A stretch of DNA of 64,000 nt, taken from the NCBI GenBank assembly GCA_036505635.1, contig DASXTC010000038.1, positions 1 to 64,000 on the forward strand. The letters are read 5' to 3'. Shown piece by piece: positions 33,112 to 40,962 of the stretch (position 1 is the stretch's first letter; every line of letters begins with the position of its first letter). The stretch comes from DASXTC01 sp036505635 (GTDB lineage Bacteria; Acidobacteriota; Polarisedimenticolia; JACPZX01; DASXTC01). A program made the position numbers and the translations under genes. The notes beneath the pieces are model-generated. The model was given only the letters and a program-made list of their open reading frames with translations, had not been told where the DNA came from and did not search any database.

Positions 33112-35028
33112 GTGACGACGAGCCCCTACGTCATCGGGCAGTGGGTCCGGCGCGAGAAGTTCTACGGCCGCGCCGCGCTCATCGAGGAGATCCTCGATGG
33201 GCACCGCAACAGCATGTGGGTGCTCGGCACGCGCCGGATCGGCAAGACCTCGCTGCTCAAGCAGATCGAGCACCTGGCCTCGGCGGCCCCCGAACGGGGC
33301 TGGTTCCCCCTCTTCTGGGACTTCCAGGGGGCGGAGGATCTCGGCGAGCTGCACCGCGGGTTCGGCGATGCACTGCTCGATGCGGAGGAGGGGCTCGAAC
33401 GGATCGGGATCGGCACGGCCGAGTTGGAGGGTGGCGATCTGTTCGAATCGCTCGGACGGCTGCGCCGCAAGCTGCGCGGCAGCCGCCTGAGGCTCCTGCT
33501 GCTGTGCGACGAGGTGGAGGAGCTGATCAAGCTGCACCAGAAAGACCCCGCTCTGCTGCGCAAGCTCCGGCGCGAGATGCAGTCGCGAGAGGACATCCGC
33601 ACGGTCCTGACCTCCACGATCCGCCTCTGGGCGCTCTCGGGGCAGCGCGGAGACACCTCTCCCTTCCTTCACGGCTTCACCCCCCCGCTTCACATTCATG
33701 GGCTCGCCGACGGGGAGGCCCGGGCGCTGATCCGCCAGGAGCATCTGCCCGAGGACCTCAGACCCGCGATCGACGAAACGTCGGTCGAGGAGATCCGCGC
33801 CCGGTGCGACAACCACCCTTACCTGATGCAGCTCGTGGGCAAGAAGTACCAGGAGCTGAAGGACCTCAAGGAGGCCATCGAGCAGGTGGCCTCCGACCAG
33901 ATGGTGAGGTACTTCTTCGCGGTGGACTACGAGATGCTCTCGCAGGTGGAGCGCGACGTCCTGAGGATCATCTCGGAGGGCTCCGCGGCCAGCAGCGACT
34001 CGATCCTGCACGGGCTGGCCGTCGACCCGGGCGAGCTGGGAAGCACGTTGAACCACCTCGAGCGCCTCGGATACATCCGGCGCGACAAGGAGATGCGGTT
34101 CCACCTGGTGAACGACTTCTTCCGCCGGTGGTTTCGCGAGCAGCCGCGCCCGGACCCTCCAAGGCCGCCCGTCCCGCGGGCCGGTCTGCGTATCGAGGAG
34201 ATGGCGACGCAGCAGCCTGTGACCTTCGACGGACGCTACAGCCTGCTGGAGGAGATCGGGGCGGGCGCCACGGGAGTGGTCTACAAGGCCCTCGACGGCG
34301 AGGTGGGGGAGATGCTGGCGATCAAGATCCTCAAGCCCGAGTACTGCGCGCATGCCGACGGGCTCGAGCGGTTCCGCCGTGAGATCCTCCTGTCGCGCGA
34401 CATCGGGCATCCCAACGTGGCTCGGATCTACCATCTGGGCGATTGCGAAGGGCGCAAGTACCTCGCGATGAAGCTCATCGAGGGGATGACGCTGGCTCGG
34501 CTGATGCAGCAGGGAGGGCCTCTTCCGCTCAGCCGGGCGATCGCGATCGCGCGCAAGCTGGCCGGCGCGCTGGAGGCCGCCCATACGCAGCACGTGATCC
34601 ACCGCGACGTCAAGCCGCAGAACGTCCTGATCGATCGGCAGGGAGAGCCCTACCTCACCGATTTCGGGCTGGCCCGGCTCATGAGCGCCCCGGGCATGAC
34701 GCACGCGGGGGTCTTCCTCGGCACCCCCGACTACGCCTCGCCCGAGCAGGCCGACCTGAGACCCGTGGACGAGCGTTCAGACATTTACGCGCTCGGCGTG
34801 GTCCTTTACGAGATGGTGGCGGGCCGGCGCCCCTTCGTCTCGGCCACGATACCCGAGGTGCTTCAGATGCACCGCAGCTCTCCTCCGCCCGACCCGAGGG
34901 GCTTGCGGCCCGAGGTGCCGGCCCTCCTCGCCGGCCTGATCCTCCGGTGCCTCGAGAAGGATCCCGCCCGCCGCTTCGCCAGCGCCCGCGCGCTGCGCCT
35001 CGCCCTGGAGGAGATCACGCCTCCCTGA
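33112..35028 (+). CDS. STAND ATPase fused to a Ser/Thr protein kinase
   Basis: The GTG at 33112 (five bases after the previous stop) gives 638 aa. The N-terminal half has Walker A GTRRIGKTSLLK (39-50), Walker B LLLLCDEVEEL and a winged-helix-like segment (about 285-345). A complete Hanks-type kinase follows from about 370: glycine loop EIGAGATGVVYKA, Lys in AIKILK, catalytic HRDVKPQN, metal-binding DFG and GTPDYASPEQ. There is no membrane segment. The two ATPases share the GxRRIGKTSL motif, so this protein may co-assemble with the membrane ATPase and turn nucleotide-driven switching into phosphorylation. The kinase lies C-terminal, the reverse of common kinase-first layouts. The 3' end overlaps the convergent PfpI gene by 14 bases. 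Confidence 0.88.
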   Translation: MTTSPYVIGQWVRREKFYGRAALIEEILDGHRNSMWVLGTRRIGKTSLLKQIEHLASAAPERGWFPLFWDFQGAEDLGELHRGFGDALLDAEEGLERIGIGTAELEGGDLFESLGRLRRKLRGSRLRLLLLCDEVEELIKLHQKDPALLRKLRREMQSREDIRTVLTSTIRLWALSGQRGDTSPFLHGFTPPLHIHGLADGEARALIRQEHLPEDLRPAIDETSVEEIRARCDNHPYLMQLVGKKYQELKDLKEAIEQVASDQMVRYFFAVDYEMLSQVERDVLRIISEGSAASSDSILHGLAVDPGELGSTLNHLERLGYIRRDKEMRFHLVNDFFRRWFREQPRPDPPRPPVPRAGLRIEEMATQQPVTFDGRYSLLEEIGAGATGVVYKALDGEVGEMLAIKILKPEYCAHADGLERFRREILLSRDIGHPNVARIYHLGDCEGRKYLAMKLIEGMTLARLMQQGGPLPLSRAIAIARKLAGALEAAHTQHVIHRDVKPQNVLIDRQGEPYLTDFGLARLMSAPGMTHAGVFLGTPDYASPEQADLRPVDERSDIYALGVVLYEMVAGRRPFVSATIPEVLQMHRSSPPPDPRGLRPEVPALLAGLILRCLEKDPARRFASARALRLALEEITPP

Positions 35029-35539
35029 GCGCCTTCACGATCTCCCGGCAGAACGCGGGCAGGTCGTCCGGCGTGCGGGAGGTGATGAGGTTGCCGTCGC
35101 GCACGACCTCCTGATCCACGAACTCCGCCCCCGCATGCACCATGTCGTCGCGGATCGCCTTGTAGGAGGTCAGACGTCTCCCGCGCGCCACGCCCGCCGA
35201 GGCGAGCACCCACCCGCCGTGGCAGATCGAGGCGACCACGCGGCGCTTGTCGCACAGCTCCTTCACGAGCCTCAGCACCCCGGCGTCCTGACGCAGACGG
35301 TCCGGGGCCCATCCGCCCGGGATCACAACCCCGAGCAGGTCGTCGGCCCGGACCTCGGACGCCGCCGCCTCGGCCTCGATCGGGTAGCCGTGCTTGGACG
35401 CGTACCTGGTCGCGCGTGGACCGATGACCACGGTCGCGTATCCTTCCTCCCTGAGCCGGTAGAACGGGACCCAGACCTCCATGTCCTGGTAGTCGTTCTC
35501 CACCAGGACCGCCACTTTCCCTTTGACCATGCCGCTCAT
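35015..35539 (-). CDS. DJ-1/PfpI family protein
   Basis: The 174-aa cytosolic protein starts at ATG 35539, with GGAGG five bases upstream. It shows the family nucleophile elbow SICHGGW (Cys106-His107), the early Glu (VENDYQDME) and the PGGWAPD loop. PfpI-type proteins act as deglycases, glyoxalase III-like enzymes or peptidases, generally in stress protection; which applies here cannot be told. Length matches the family. It is divergent from the SPFH-phosphatase gene (44-bp spacer) and overlaps the end of the kinase gene on the other strand. Confidence 0.92.
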   Translation of the reverse strand: MSGMVKGKVAVLVENDYQDMEVWVPFYRLREEGYATVVIGPRATRYASKHGYPIEAEAAASEVRADDLLGVVIPGGWAPDRLRQDAGVLRLVKELCDKRRVVASICHGGWVLASAGVARGRRLTSYKAIRDDMVHAGAEFVDQEVVRDGNLITSRTPDDLPAFCREIVKALREA

Positions 35540-35583
35540 GACGCCTCCGTCGGGATGCTCCCGCGAAAATCTCATGCTAGAGT

Positions 35584-38500
35584 ATGCTCGCAATGCGCCT
35601 CCTGTCACGCCCCCGCAACATCATCCTGACGCTGGCCGCGCTCCTCCTCGCGGCGTGGACGGTCGCCTCCGTGCGACGCGTGCAGGGGGCCGGCGGCTTC
35701 CTCGTCGTCGACGCGCCATTGATTGGCTCCGCGCCCCATCTCGTCGATCCCGGCTGGCGCTTCGTCCCGCGTCTCTTCGGCCGAATCTCGGAGTATCCGG
35801 CCGCCTCCAGAAAGCTCAAGACGGAGCTGGCCGGCGAGCGGGCGGCCAGCAGCCGCGAGGGGGCCAAGGTCGAGGTGGAGGCGGAGCTGACCTACGTGAT
35901 CCAGCCCGAGGGGGTCCTCGACCTTCATCGCGCGCAGGGGCCATCCTACGAGACCGGGTGGCTCGCCGGCGTGGTGCGCGAGCAGACGGCAGCGCGGCTG
36001 GCCAGCGTCTCCTACGACGTCGTGCGCAACCGCGACCCCGAGCTGACCAAGGGCCTGCGGGCGGCCATCGACCGGAAGATCTCCGGTTCGGGCATCCGGA
36101 TCGAGGGCCTGAGGCTCGTCCAGGTCGCCGGGCTGGGGGAGGCATCCGGTGACATCGCGAGACCGGCGGGCGGGCCGATCGAGCGTGAGGTCGTCGTCAT
36201 AGGAGTCGATTCCTTCAATTGGCGCGTCATCGAGCCGCTCATGCGGAAGGGCAGGATGCCAAACCTCGCGCGCCTGGTCGCGCGCGGGGCTCGGGCCAAT
36301 CTCAGGACGATCCGGCCGATACTCTCTCCGGTCATCTGGACCAGCATCGCCACGGGGGTCAAGCCGTCGCGCCACGGCATCGTGGATTTCGTCATCACGG
36401 CGCGCGACACGGGGGCGCTGGTGCCGGTCACGAGCGTCATGAGACAGGTCCCGGCAGTGTGGAGCCTCATGAGCCGTCAGGGGGTCGACGTCGACGTCGT
36501 GGCGTGGTGGGCCACCTGGCCGGCGGAAACCGTGCGCGGCAGCATCGTCACCGACCGCGTCGCGTACCAGCTCTTCGAGGACAGGATCAAGGAGGACTGG
36601 AAGAGCGCCGATCCCGCCCGCAACAAGGGCAAGACGTGGCCGGCGAACCTGATCGACGACGTCCGTCCCCTCATCCGGGTCCCCGGAGACGTGAGCGACG
36701 AGGAGGTCGGATGGTTCCTGCCCGGCGGGAAGGTGCCGCCATCCTTGACGGCAGAGCAGCGCGAGTTGATCAACGGATTCAGGACCATCATCGCCGCCGG
36801 CCAGACCTATCACGCGATCGCACTGCGTCAGTTTCGCGAGCCGGGGCCGCGGCTGAAAATGGTCTATTACGAGGGGCCAGACGAGGTCTCCCATCTCTTC
36901 ATGAAGTACCGGCCGCCGCTGCTGGCCGGAACCAGCCCGACCGACATGGAACTGTTCGGTACGATCGTGGATCGCTACTACGAGCGTCAGGACCGCTACA
37001 TCGGCGAGATCCTCGATGCGGCGGGCAAGGACGCCGCCATCGTCCTGTGCTCCGACCATGGCTTCAAGTCGGACACCGACCGGCCGCCCAACAGCGACGC
37101 GCGGATCGGCAAGGGTGACGCCGCGGGCTGGCACACGCCTCTGGGGATCCTCGTCATGGCCGGGCCCGAGGTCAACCCGGGGATCGAGCTGAGCGCCGCC
37201 TCCGTGCTCGATATCACGCCCACCGTCCTGGCGCTCTACGGCCTGCCGGTGGCGCGCGACATGGACGGCCAGCCTCTGGCGGAGGCCCTGACTCCCGCGT
37301 TCCTGAAGGATCACCCGATCGCCTGGATCGATTCCTACGGAGGTTTCCGGAGCGCGACCGAGCAGGTCGCGGGGACCCAGAATCCCTCCTCGGATGACGC
37401 CGAGATGATCGAGAAGCTGCGCTCGCTGGGCTACATCGGCGACGATCGCCTCACGGCGCGCAACAACCGCGCGACGATGGCCCTCGACGATGGGGACGTC
37501 GACGGGGCGATCCAGGAGTTCGAGACGGCGCTGGCCAAGGAAGGAGACGTCGGCACGCTGATGCGCACCAACCTCGCCCGCGCCTGGCTCGCCAAGGGGG
37601 AGATGGCCAAGGCGCAATCGCTGGCGGAGCAGGCCGTGGCCGAGGAGCCCGGCAACAAGTACGCCCTCCTCATCCTCGCCGGAGTGCGTGCCCATGGAAA
37701 GGACTACGACGGCGCCGTTTCGTTCCTGAAGAGAGCCATCGAGATCGACCCGACCTACACGCAGGCCCGCTCGAGGCTCGGCGAGGTCTACGAGGAGATG
37801 GGACGTGATGACGACGCCCTCGCCGAGTACCGGAGGGTGCTCGAGATCGCTCCGCTGAGCCCCGTCGAGCTCAACAACATCGGCAACATCCACCGCAAGC
37901 GGCGCCAGCTCGACCTCGCTATGGATGCCTATCGCGATGCCTTGCGCTGCGACGCGCGTTTCATCGGCGCCTACAACAACCTCGGCCTTTGCCTTCAGGA
38001 GAAGGGGGAGCTCGACGAGGCGCGCCGGCTTTACGACAAGGCGCTGGCCATCCGACCGGAGAACCCCATCCTGCGCAACAGCATGGGCACCTTGCTGGCG
38101 CTGCAGGGCGACAAGCAGGGCGCCCTCGCCCAGTTCGAGCGCGCCGTCAGCTCGGATCCCAACTGGGCGATCGGGCAGGGGAATCTCGCGAGGACGCTGA
38201 TGGAGGTGGAGCGGTACGACGAGGGCAGGGCCGCCTTCGAGAAGCTGGTCGAGCTCGAGCCCGACTCGATCGAGTCGCGCCTGGGTCTGGGTCTGGCCTC
38301 CCTGATCACGCAACGGCGGCCCGAGGCGGTCGCGCAGTTTGACGAGGTGCTCAAGCGCGACCCCGAGAACCTGCGGGCGCGCATCGCACTGGGGGAGACA
38401 TACCTGCGCGGCGGCGATCTGGACAAGGCCCAGAGTCATCTCGAGAGAGCCGTCCAGATCAACGGAGGCATCGCGCGGATCTACAACAGCCTCGGGGAGA

Positions 38501-38625
38501 TCTACCTCAAGCGTGGGCGCCGGCAGGACGCGGCGCGTGCCTTCCAGAAGTCGCTCGCGCTGGAGCCCGGCCAGAAGGCGGTACGCCAGAGGCTGGCGAC
38601 CTTGGGAGGAGCGTCCCCCGGCTGA
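35584..38625 (+). CDS. SPFH-like / alkaline-phosphatase-superfamily / TPR fusion protein
   Basis: This 1013-aa protein has an N-terminal membrane helix (about 12-30) followed by a prohibitin/SPFH-like domain (about 35-185: GFLVVDAPLIG..., VDPGWRFVPRLF, VEAELTYVIQPEG). A phosphodiesterase domain follows from about 200: VVVIGVDSFNW, the SPVIWTSIATGVKPSRHGI segment with the probable Thr nucleophile, LCSDHGFKSD and the GWHTPLG metal His. At least nine TPR units fill about 615-1010. Metal-site residues look intact, so hydrolase or transferase activity on a phosphoester is likely, with the SPFH part giving membrane scaffolding. ATG 35593 is an alternative start. I know no characterised protein with this exact order. 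Confidence 0.82.
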   Translation: MLAMRLLSRPRNIILTLAALLLAAWTVASVRRVQGAGGFLVVDAPLIGSAPHLVDPGWRFVPRLFGRISEYPAASRKLKTELAGERAASSREGAKVEVEAELTYVIQPEGVLDLHRAQGPSYETGWLAGVVREQTAARLASVSYDVVRNRDPELTKGLRAAIDRKISGSGIRIEGLRLVQVAGLGEASGDIARPAGGPIEREVVVIGVDSFNWRVIEPLMRKGRMPNLARLVARGARANLRTIRPILSPVIWTSIATGVKPSRHGIVDFVITARDTGALVPVTSVMRQVPAVWSLMSRQGVDVDVVAWWATWPAETVRGSIVTDRVAYQLFEDRIKEDWKSADPARNKGKTWPANLIDDVRPLIRVPGDVSDEEVGWFLPGGKVPPSLTAEQRELINGFRTIIAAGQTYHAIALRQFREPGPRLKMVYYEGPDEVSHLFMKYRPPLLAGTSPTDMELFGTIVDRYYERQDRYIGEILDAAGKDAAIVLCSDHGFKSDTDRPPNSDARIGKGDAAGWHTPLGILVMAGPEVNPGIELSAASVLDITPTVLALYGLPVARDMDGQPLAEALTPAFLKDHPIAWIDSYGGFRSATEQVAGTQNPSSDDAEMIEKLRSLGYIGDDRLTARNNRATMALDDGDVDGAIQEFETALAKEGDVGTLMRTNLARAWLAKGEMAKAQSLAEQAVAEEPGNKYALLILAGVRAHGKDYDGAVSFLKRAIEIDPTYTQARSRLGEVYEEMGRDDDALAEYRRVLEIAPLSPVELNNIGNIHRKRRQLDLAMDAYRDALRCDARFIGAYNNLGLCLQEKGELDEARRLYDKALAIRPENPILRNSMGTLLALQGDKQGALAQFERAVSSDPNWAIGQGNLARTLMEVERYDEGRAAFEKLVELEPDSIESRLGLGLASLITQRRPEAVAQFDEVLKRDPENLRARIALGETYLRGGDLDKAQSHLERAVQINGGIARIYNSLGEIYLKRGRRQDAARAFQKSLALEPGQKAVRQRLATLGGASPG

Positions 38626-38636
38626 TCCTCGGTCGT

Positions 38637-38779
38637 GGGGCGCGAGGGAACCCCACCATCGGGCACGGCTGCGCGCGGCCCCGGGCCGTGCTCGCCTCGA
38701 CGTTCGCTCGCCGGCGTCGCCCGGCTCCGCCAATCAGGCTCGCTCTCGACGGCCCTCGGGTGGGGTTCCCTCGCTCCCC
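38637..38779. repeat. 143-bp inverted repeat between convergent genes
   Basis: The 21-bp arms 38637-38657 and 38759-38779 match at 20 positions (16 perfect in a row, 38642-38657 with 38759-38774). Inside is a second 7-bp hairpin (38663-38669 with 38685-38691). The element fills most of the 215-bp gap between the convergent genes ending at 38625 and 38841. It may be a MITE-like insertion or a large bidirectional termination structure. No target duplication or T-run is obvious. Confidence 0.65.
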
Positions 38780-38840
38780 GGCTACCGATCAGGGATGGCC
38801 CAGGGCTCCCTTTGGAGGCCTCGTGGCGGCGAGAGACCTG

Positions 38841-39056
38841 TCAGCGCGCCAGCTCGAAGGGGGGAGCCGCCTCCGAGCCGCGCTTCGACCGCAGGGTCTG
38901 GGCGGTGGGCGCGGGAAGCTGTGCCAGGAATCGAAGGTATCCGTCGAGATCGAGGGGCGCAAGCTCCTTCACGCGGCGCAGCGCCAGGACGTCTTGCGTC
39001 GTTGTCGGCAGGTCCCGCTCGAAGTCGAGAGCGCTAGAGCGTTCGCCTGATCTCAT
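38841..39056 (-). CDS. Small protein coupled to a nucleotidyltransferase-like gene
   Basis: The 71-aa frame opens at ATG 39056, inside the end of the nucleotidyltransferase gene (23-base overlap). It reads ALDFERDLPTTTQDVLALRR, then LDLDGYLRFLAQLP and a basic tail ending PPFELAR. The acidic-helix/basic-helix character and coding-like composition support a real gene, and the overlap implies coexpression. No domain is named. Small proteins paired with MNT-like nucleotidyltransferases are often antitoxins or partners, but that is analogy only. The inverted repeat lies just downstream. Confidence 0.6.
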   Translation of the reverse strand: MRSGERSSALDFERDLPTTTQDVLALRRVKELAPLDLDGYLRFLAQLPAPTAQTLRSKRGSEAAPPFELAR

Positions 39057-39564
39057 CGTATTTCTCACCCAAGCCCGCCTTCTCGAAATACCCCCGGATT
39101 TCCTCCCCGTCGACACCGGGAAGCTGGAGGAGGAAGCGGATGTCGGCCATCTCCTGAAGGGTGCGCCCCGGATCGTTTTTCATCGCGTGGATCTTCATCG
39201 CGGCGAGGTGTTCGGCGCGTGGCACCGGCAGCTCGAGACTCCCGAAACGGAGGGTCGCACCTCTCGCCGAAAACAAGCGCCGCGACGTATCTCCGTTGAC
39301 ATAGATGAAATCGAGGCGCCCCATGGCGGGCTCCGGGTGCATGTGGTTCGAGTATCCCGGACTTGCGTAGAGGGTCTCGTAGCCGAGCGACTCGAGGAAG
39401 GCAATGAGGCCGTCGCGCGCTCCGGAATCGGTCACGAAGTCCAAATCTGTGGTGGCGCGTGACAGGCCGTATGCGTGAAGGGCGAAGGCTCCCGCCAGCG
39501 CGAAGGGCGCGCCTTCGCGCTCCAGAAAACCCGCGACTGCCTCGACCACCCGCGCGAAGTCCAG
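39034..39564 (-). CDS. Nucleotidyltransferase-fold protein (MNT/AbiEii-like)
   Basis: The sequence ALAGAFALHAYGLSRATTDLDF (from about residue 22, with Asp40 and Asp42) matches the G-(G/S)-x-D-x-D active-site strand of minimal nucleotidyltransferases; FALAGAFALHA replaces the usual GG by GA. The rest (MGRLDFIYVN, LPVPRAEHLAAMKIHAMKNDPGRTLQEMADI) also fits this group. The start is unusual: an AGGAGGAG site points to a CTG at 39564 (176 aa). GTG at 39549 is the next option, and longer versions would have to begin in a terminator. The gene overlaps its small partner. Such pairs include toxin-antitoxin and kanamycin-nucleotidyltransferase-like proteins; function here is unproven. Confidence 0.75.
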   Translation of the reverse strand: MDFARVVEAVAGFLEREGAPFALAGAFALHAYGLSRATTDLDFVTDSGARDGLIAFLESLGYETLYASPGYSNHMHPEPAMGRLDFIYVNGDTSRRLFSARGATLRFGSLELPVPRAEHLAAMKIHAMKNDPGRTLQEMADIRFLLQLPGVDGEEIRGYFEKAGLGEKYDEIRRTL

Positions 39565-39657
39565 GGAAGCTCCTCCTGAGCAAAAAGGATAGCCCTTACT
39601 CGCCGCGGGCGGCAATACGGGGTCGGCTGGAAGTCGGTGGGGAACTCCGAGGAGGGC

Positions 39658-39689
39658 AAAAAAAGAGGCGGCCGATGTGGGCCGCCTCT
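39658..39689 (-). terminator. Rho-independent terminator of the porin-like gene
   Basis: A perfect 10-bp stem (39664-39673 with 39680-39689) with a 6-base loop is followed on the minus strand by seven T (complement of the A-run 39658-39664). It lies 43 bp after the stop of the outer-membrane protein gene and separates it from the nucleotidyltransferase gene. Confidence 0.88.
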
Positions 39690-39731
39690 CGTCATTCAAA
39701 CTTCCCGGCTATGCCCGCGGGCGCGCCGGTA

Positions 39732-40733
39732 TCAGCCGCCCAGCTTCCACTTCACTCCGGCGTGCCAGCTGTTGAAGGTCACGTCGGTCCTGTCCTGCCC
39801 CCCCACGCTCCCGATGGCGAAGTGGCCTCCTTCGGGCATCGGGTTCGGGTTGGCGACCAGGCCGTCCCAGTTCGAGGCCCTGAAGCCCGCGACGATGTCG
39901 ATCGGGCCCTGGTGCCAGACAGCCTGCACGCCGTAGTCACGGATCTCGCCGCGCTGGCTGTCGTCGGTTCCCTCGAAGTTGTCCTGCTGGTTGCCTGAGC
40001 CGCAACTGCCGTCGCAGAAGGAGGCGTTGCCCCTGCTCTCCGCCTGCAGGAACGACACCCCAAGATTGGCGGCCATGCCGAAATGGTCGGTGAAGTCCAT
40101 GTTGGCCTGCGCGCCCACCTTGAAGCCCCAGCCGCCTGACTTGATGTGCCTGTCCTGGACGTAGCGGTCGTAGGTGTCCGAGCCGTCGAAGAAGAGGTTC
40201 TCGCGGAACTCGGCCACCCGAAGGCCCGCCATCCAGTTCACGCTGAACTTTTCCCCGACCGACATCGGACGGACGTAGTCGATGTCCCATATGGTGGCCC
40301 GCTCGTCCGACTCCGCCTCGAATTCGACGCCGCCGGCGTAGGCGCCGTTGTACAGGTAGCCGCCACCGATGTTCGGGCTGTAGCCGGCCACCACAGGATA
40401 GACGCCCCCCGCGACGTTGCCATCGAAGCTGTCGTTGCTGCCGAGGCCCCAGTAGGAGATCTGGAGCGCGCCCATCTTGCCGAAGCTGTAACCGAACGCG
40501 GCGCCCCATGTGAAGCCGGCGTCATTGTCGAGCACCATGCGCTCGACCTCGCCGAAGTTGCCGTCGCCGTAATCGACGTTGTTCGCGTACTGCTGGTCCA
40601 GCCCGGTGGGCTGTGTCAGCGCTAGGTCAAGCGCGCCGTACCACCCCTTGAAAGGGTCGGCTGCCATGGCCGGCGTGGCCACCGCCAGGATCACTAGAGC
40701 GGCGAGGCCAGGAAGTATCTTTCGAGCTAGCAT
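39732..40733 (-). CDS. Pore-forming outer-membrane protein (Legionella OMP-like)
   Basis: The start is ATG 40733 (333 aa), with GGGGGAC upstream. A signal peptide is cut at PAMA-ADPFKGWYG. The mature chain is a series of beta strands with aromatic girdles (FTWGAAFGYSFG, VNWMAGLRVAEFRE, FNSWHAGVKWKLGG) and resembles the Lpg1974-type major outer-membrane protein family; the terminal residues are not aromatic, which is atypical for BAM signals. A Cys pair (CDGSCG) sits in a long loop. It is followed by a strong terminator and is divergent from the HlyD export operon. Confidence 0.75.
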   Translation of the reverse strand: MLARKILPGLAALVILAVATPAMAADPFKGWYGALDLALTQPTGLDQQYANNVDYGDGNFGEVERMVLDNDAGFTWGAAFGYSFGKMGALQISYWGLGSNDSFDGNVAGGVYPVVAGYSPNIGGGYLYNGAYAGGVEFEAESDERATIWDIDYVRPMSVGEKFSVNWMAGLRVAEFRENLFFDGSDTYDRYVQDRHIKSGGWGFKVGAQANMDFTDHFGMAANLGVSFLQAESRGNASFCDGSCGSGNQQDNFEGTDDSQRGEIRDYGVQAVWHQGPIDIVAGFRASNWDGLVANPNPMPEGGHFAIGSVGGQDRTDVTFNSWHAGVKWKLGG

Positions 40734-40924
40734 CAATCGTCCCCCATCAGTATTGTGGTTTCTCGTGAAGTGGAACTGCTCAATGCCTGCTTGAGAAGTT
40801 CGAGCCTGACTTCCTGCAATCTCTAGGGCTTCCACCTCCTTCCCTCGGATGGCGTTCCAACGGGCGCCATTTCAGTAGATCGATCAGGAGTTGTCAAGTT
40901 CTGCCCTTCTCCAGGTCGCCGCGT

Positions 40925-40954
40925 TTGACACCCCCGGAGGGGTTCACCTACCAT
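40925..40954 (+). promoter_or_regulatory. Candidate promoter of the HlyD-ABC export operon
   Basis: TTGACA (40925-40930, consensus -35) is followed after 18 bases by TACCAT (40949-40954). The spacer contains a C-rich/G-rich palindrome, a possible operator. The predicted transcript would start close to the ATG at 40963, so the mRNA would be nearly leaderless. Confidence 0.4.
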
Positions 40955-40962
40955 CCCTCTCG

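Noticed and set aside
35605..38733. 1042-codon minus-strand frame
   Set aside because: Mirror of the SPFH-phosphatase-TPR gene; composition rich in Arg, Gly, Asp and His and no domain.
39565..39699. Upstream TTG start for the nucleotidyltransferase
   Set aside because: It would begin inside or beyond the terminator of the neighbouring outer-membrane gene and adds residues with no family match.
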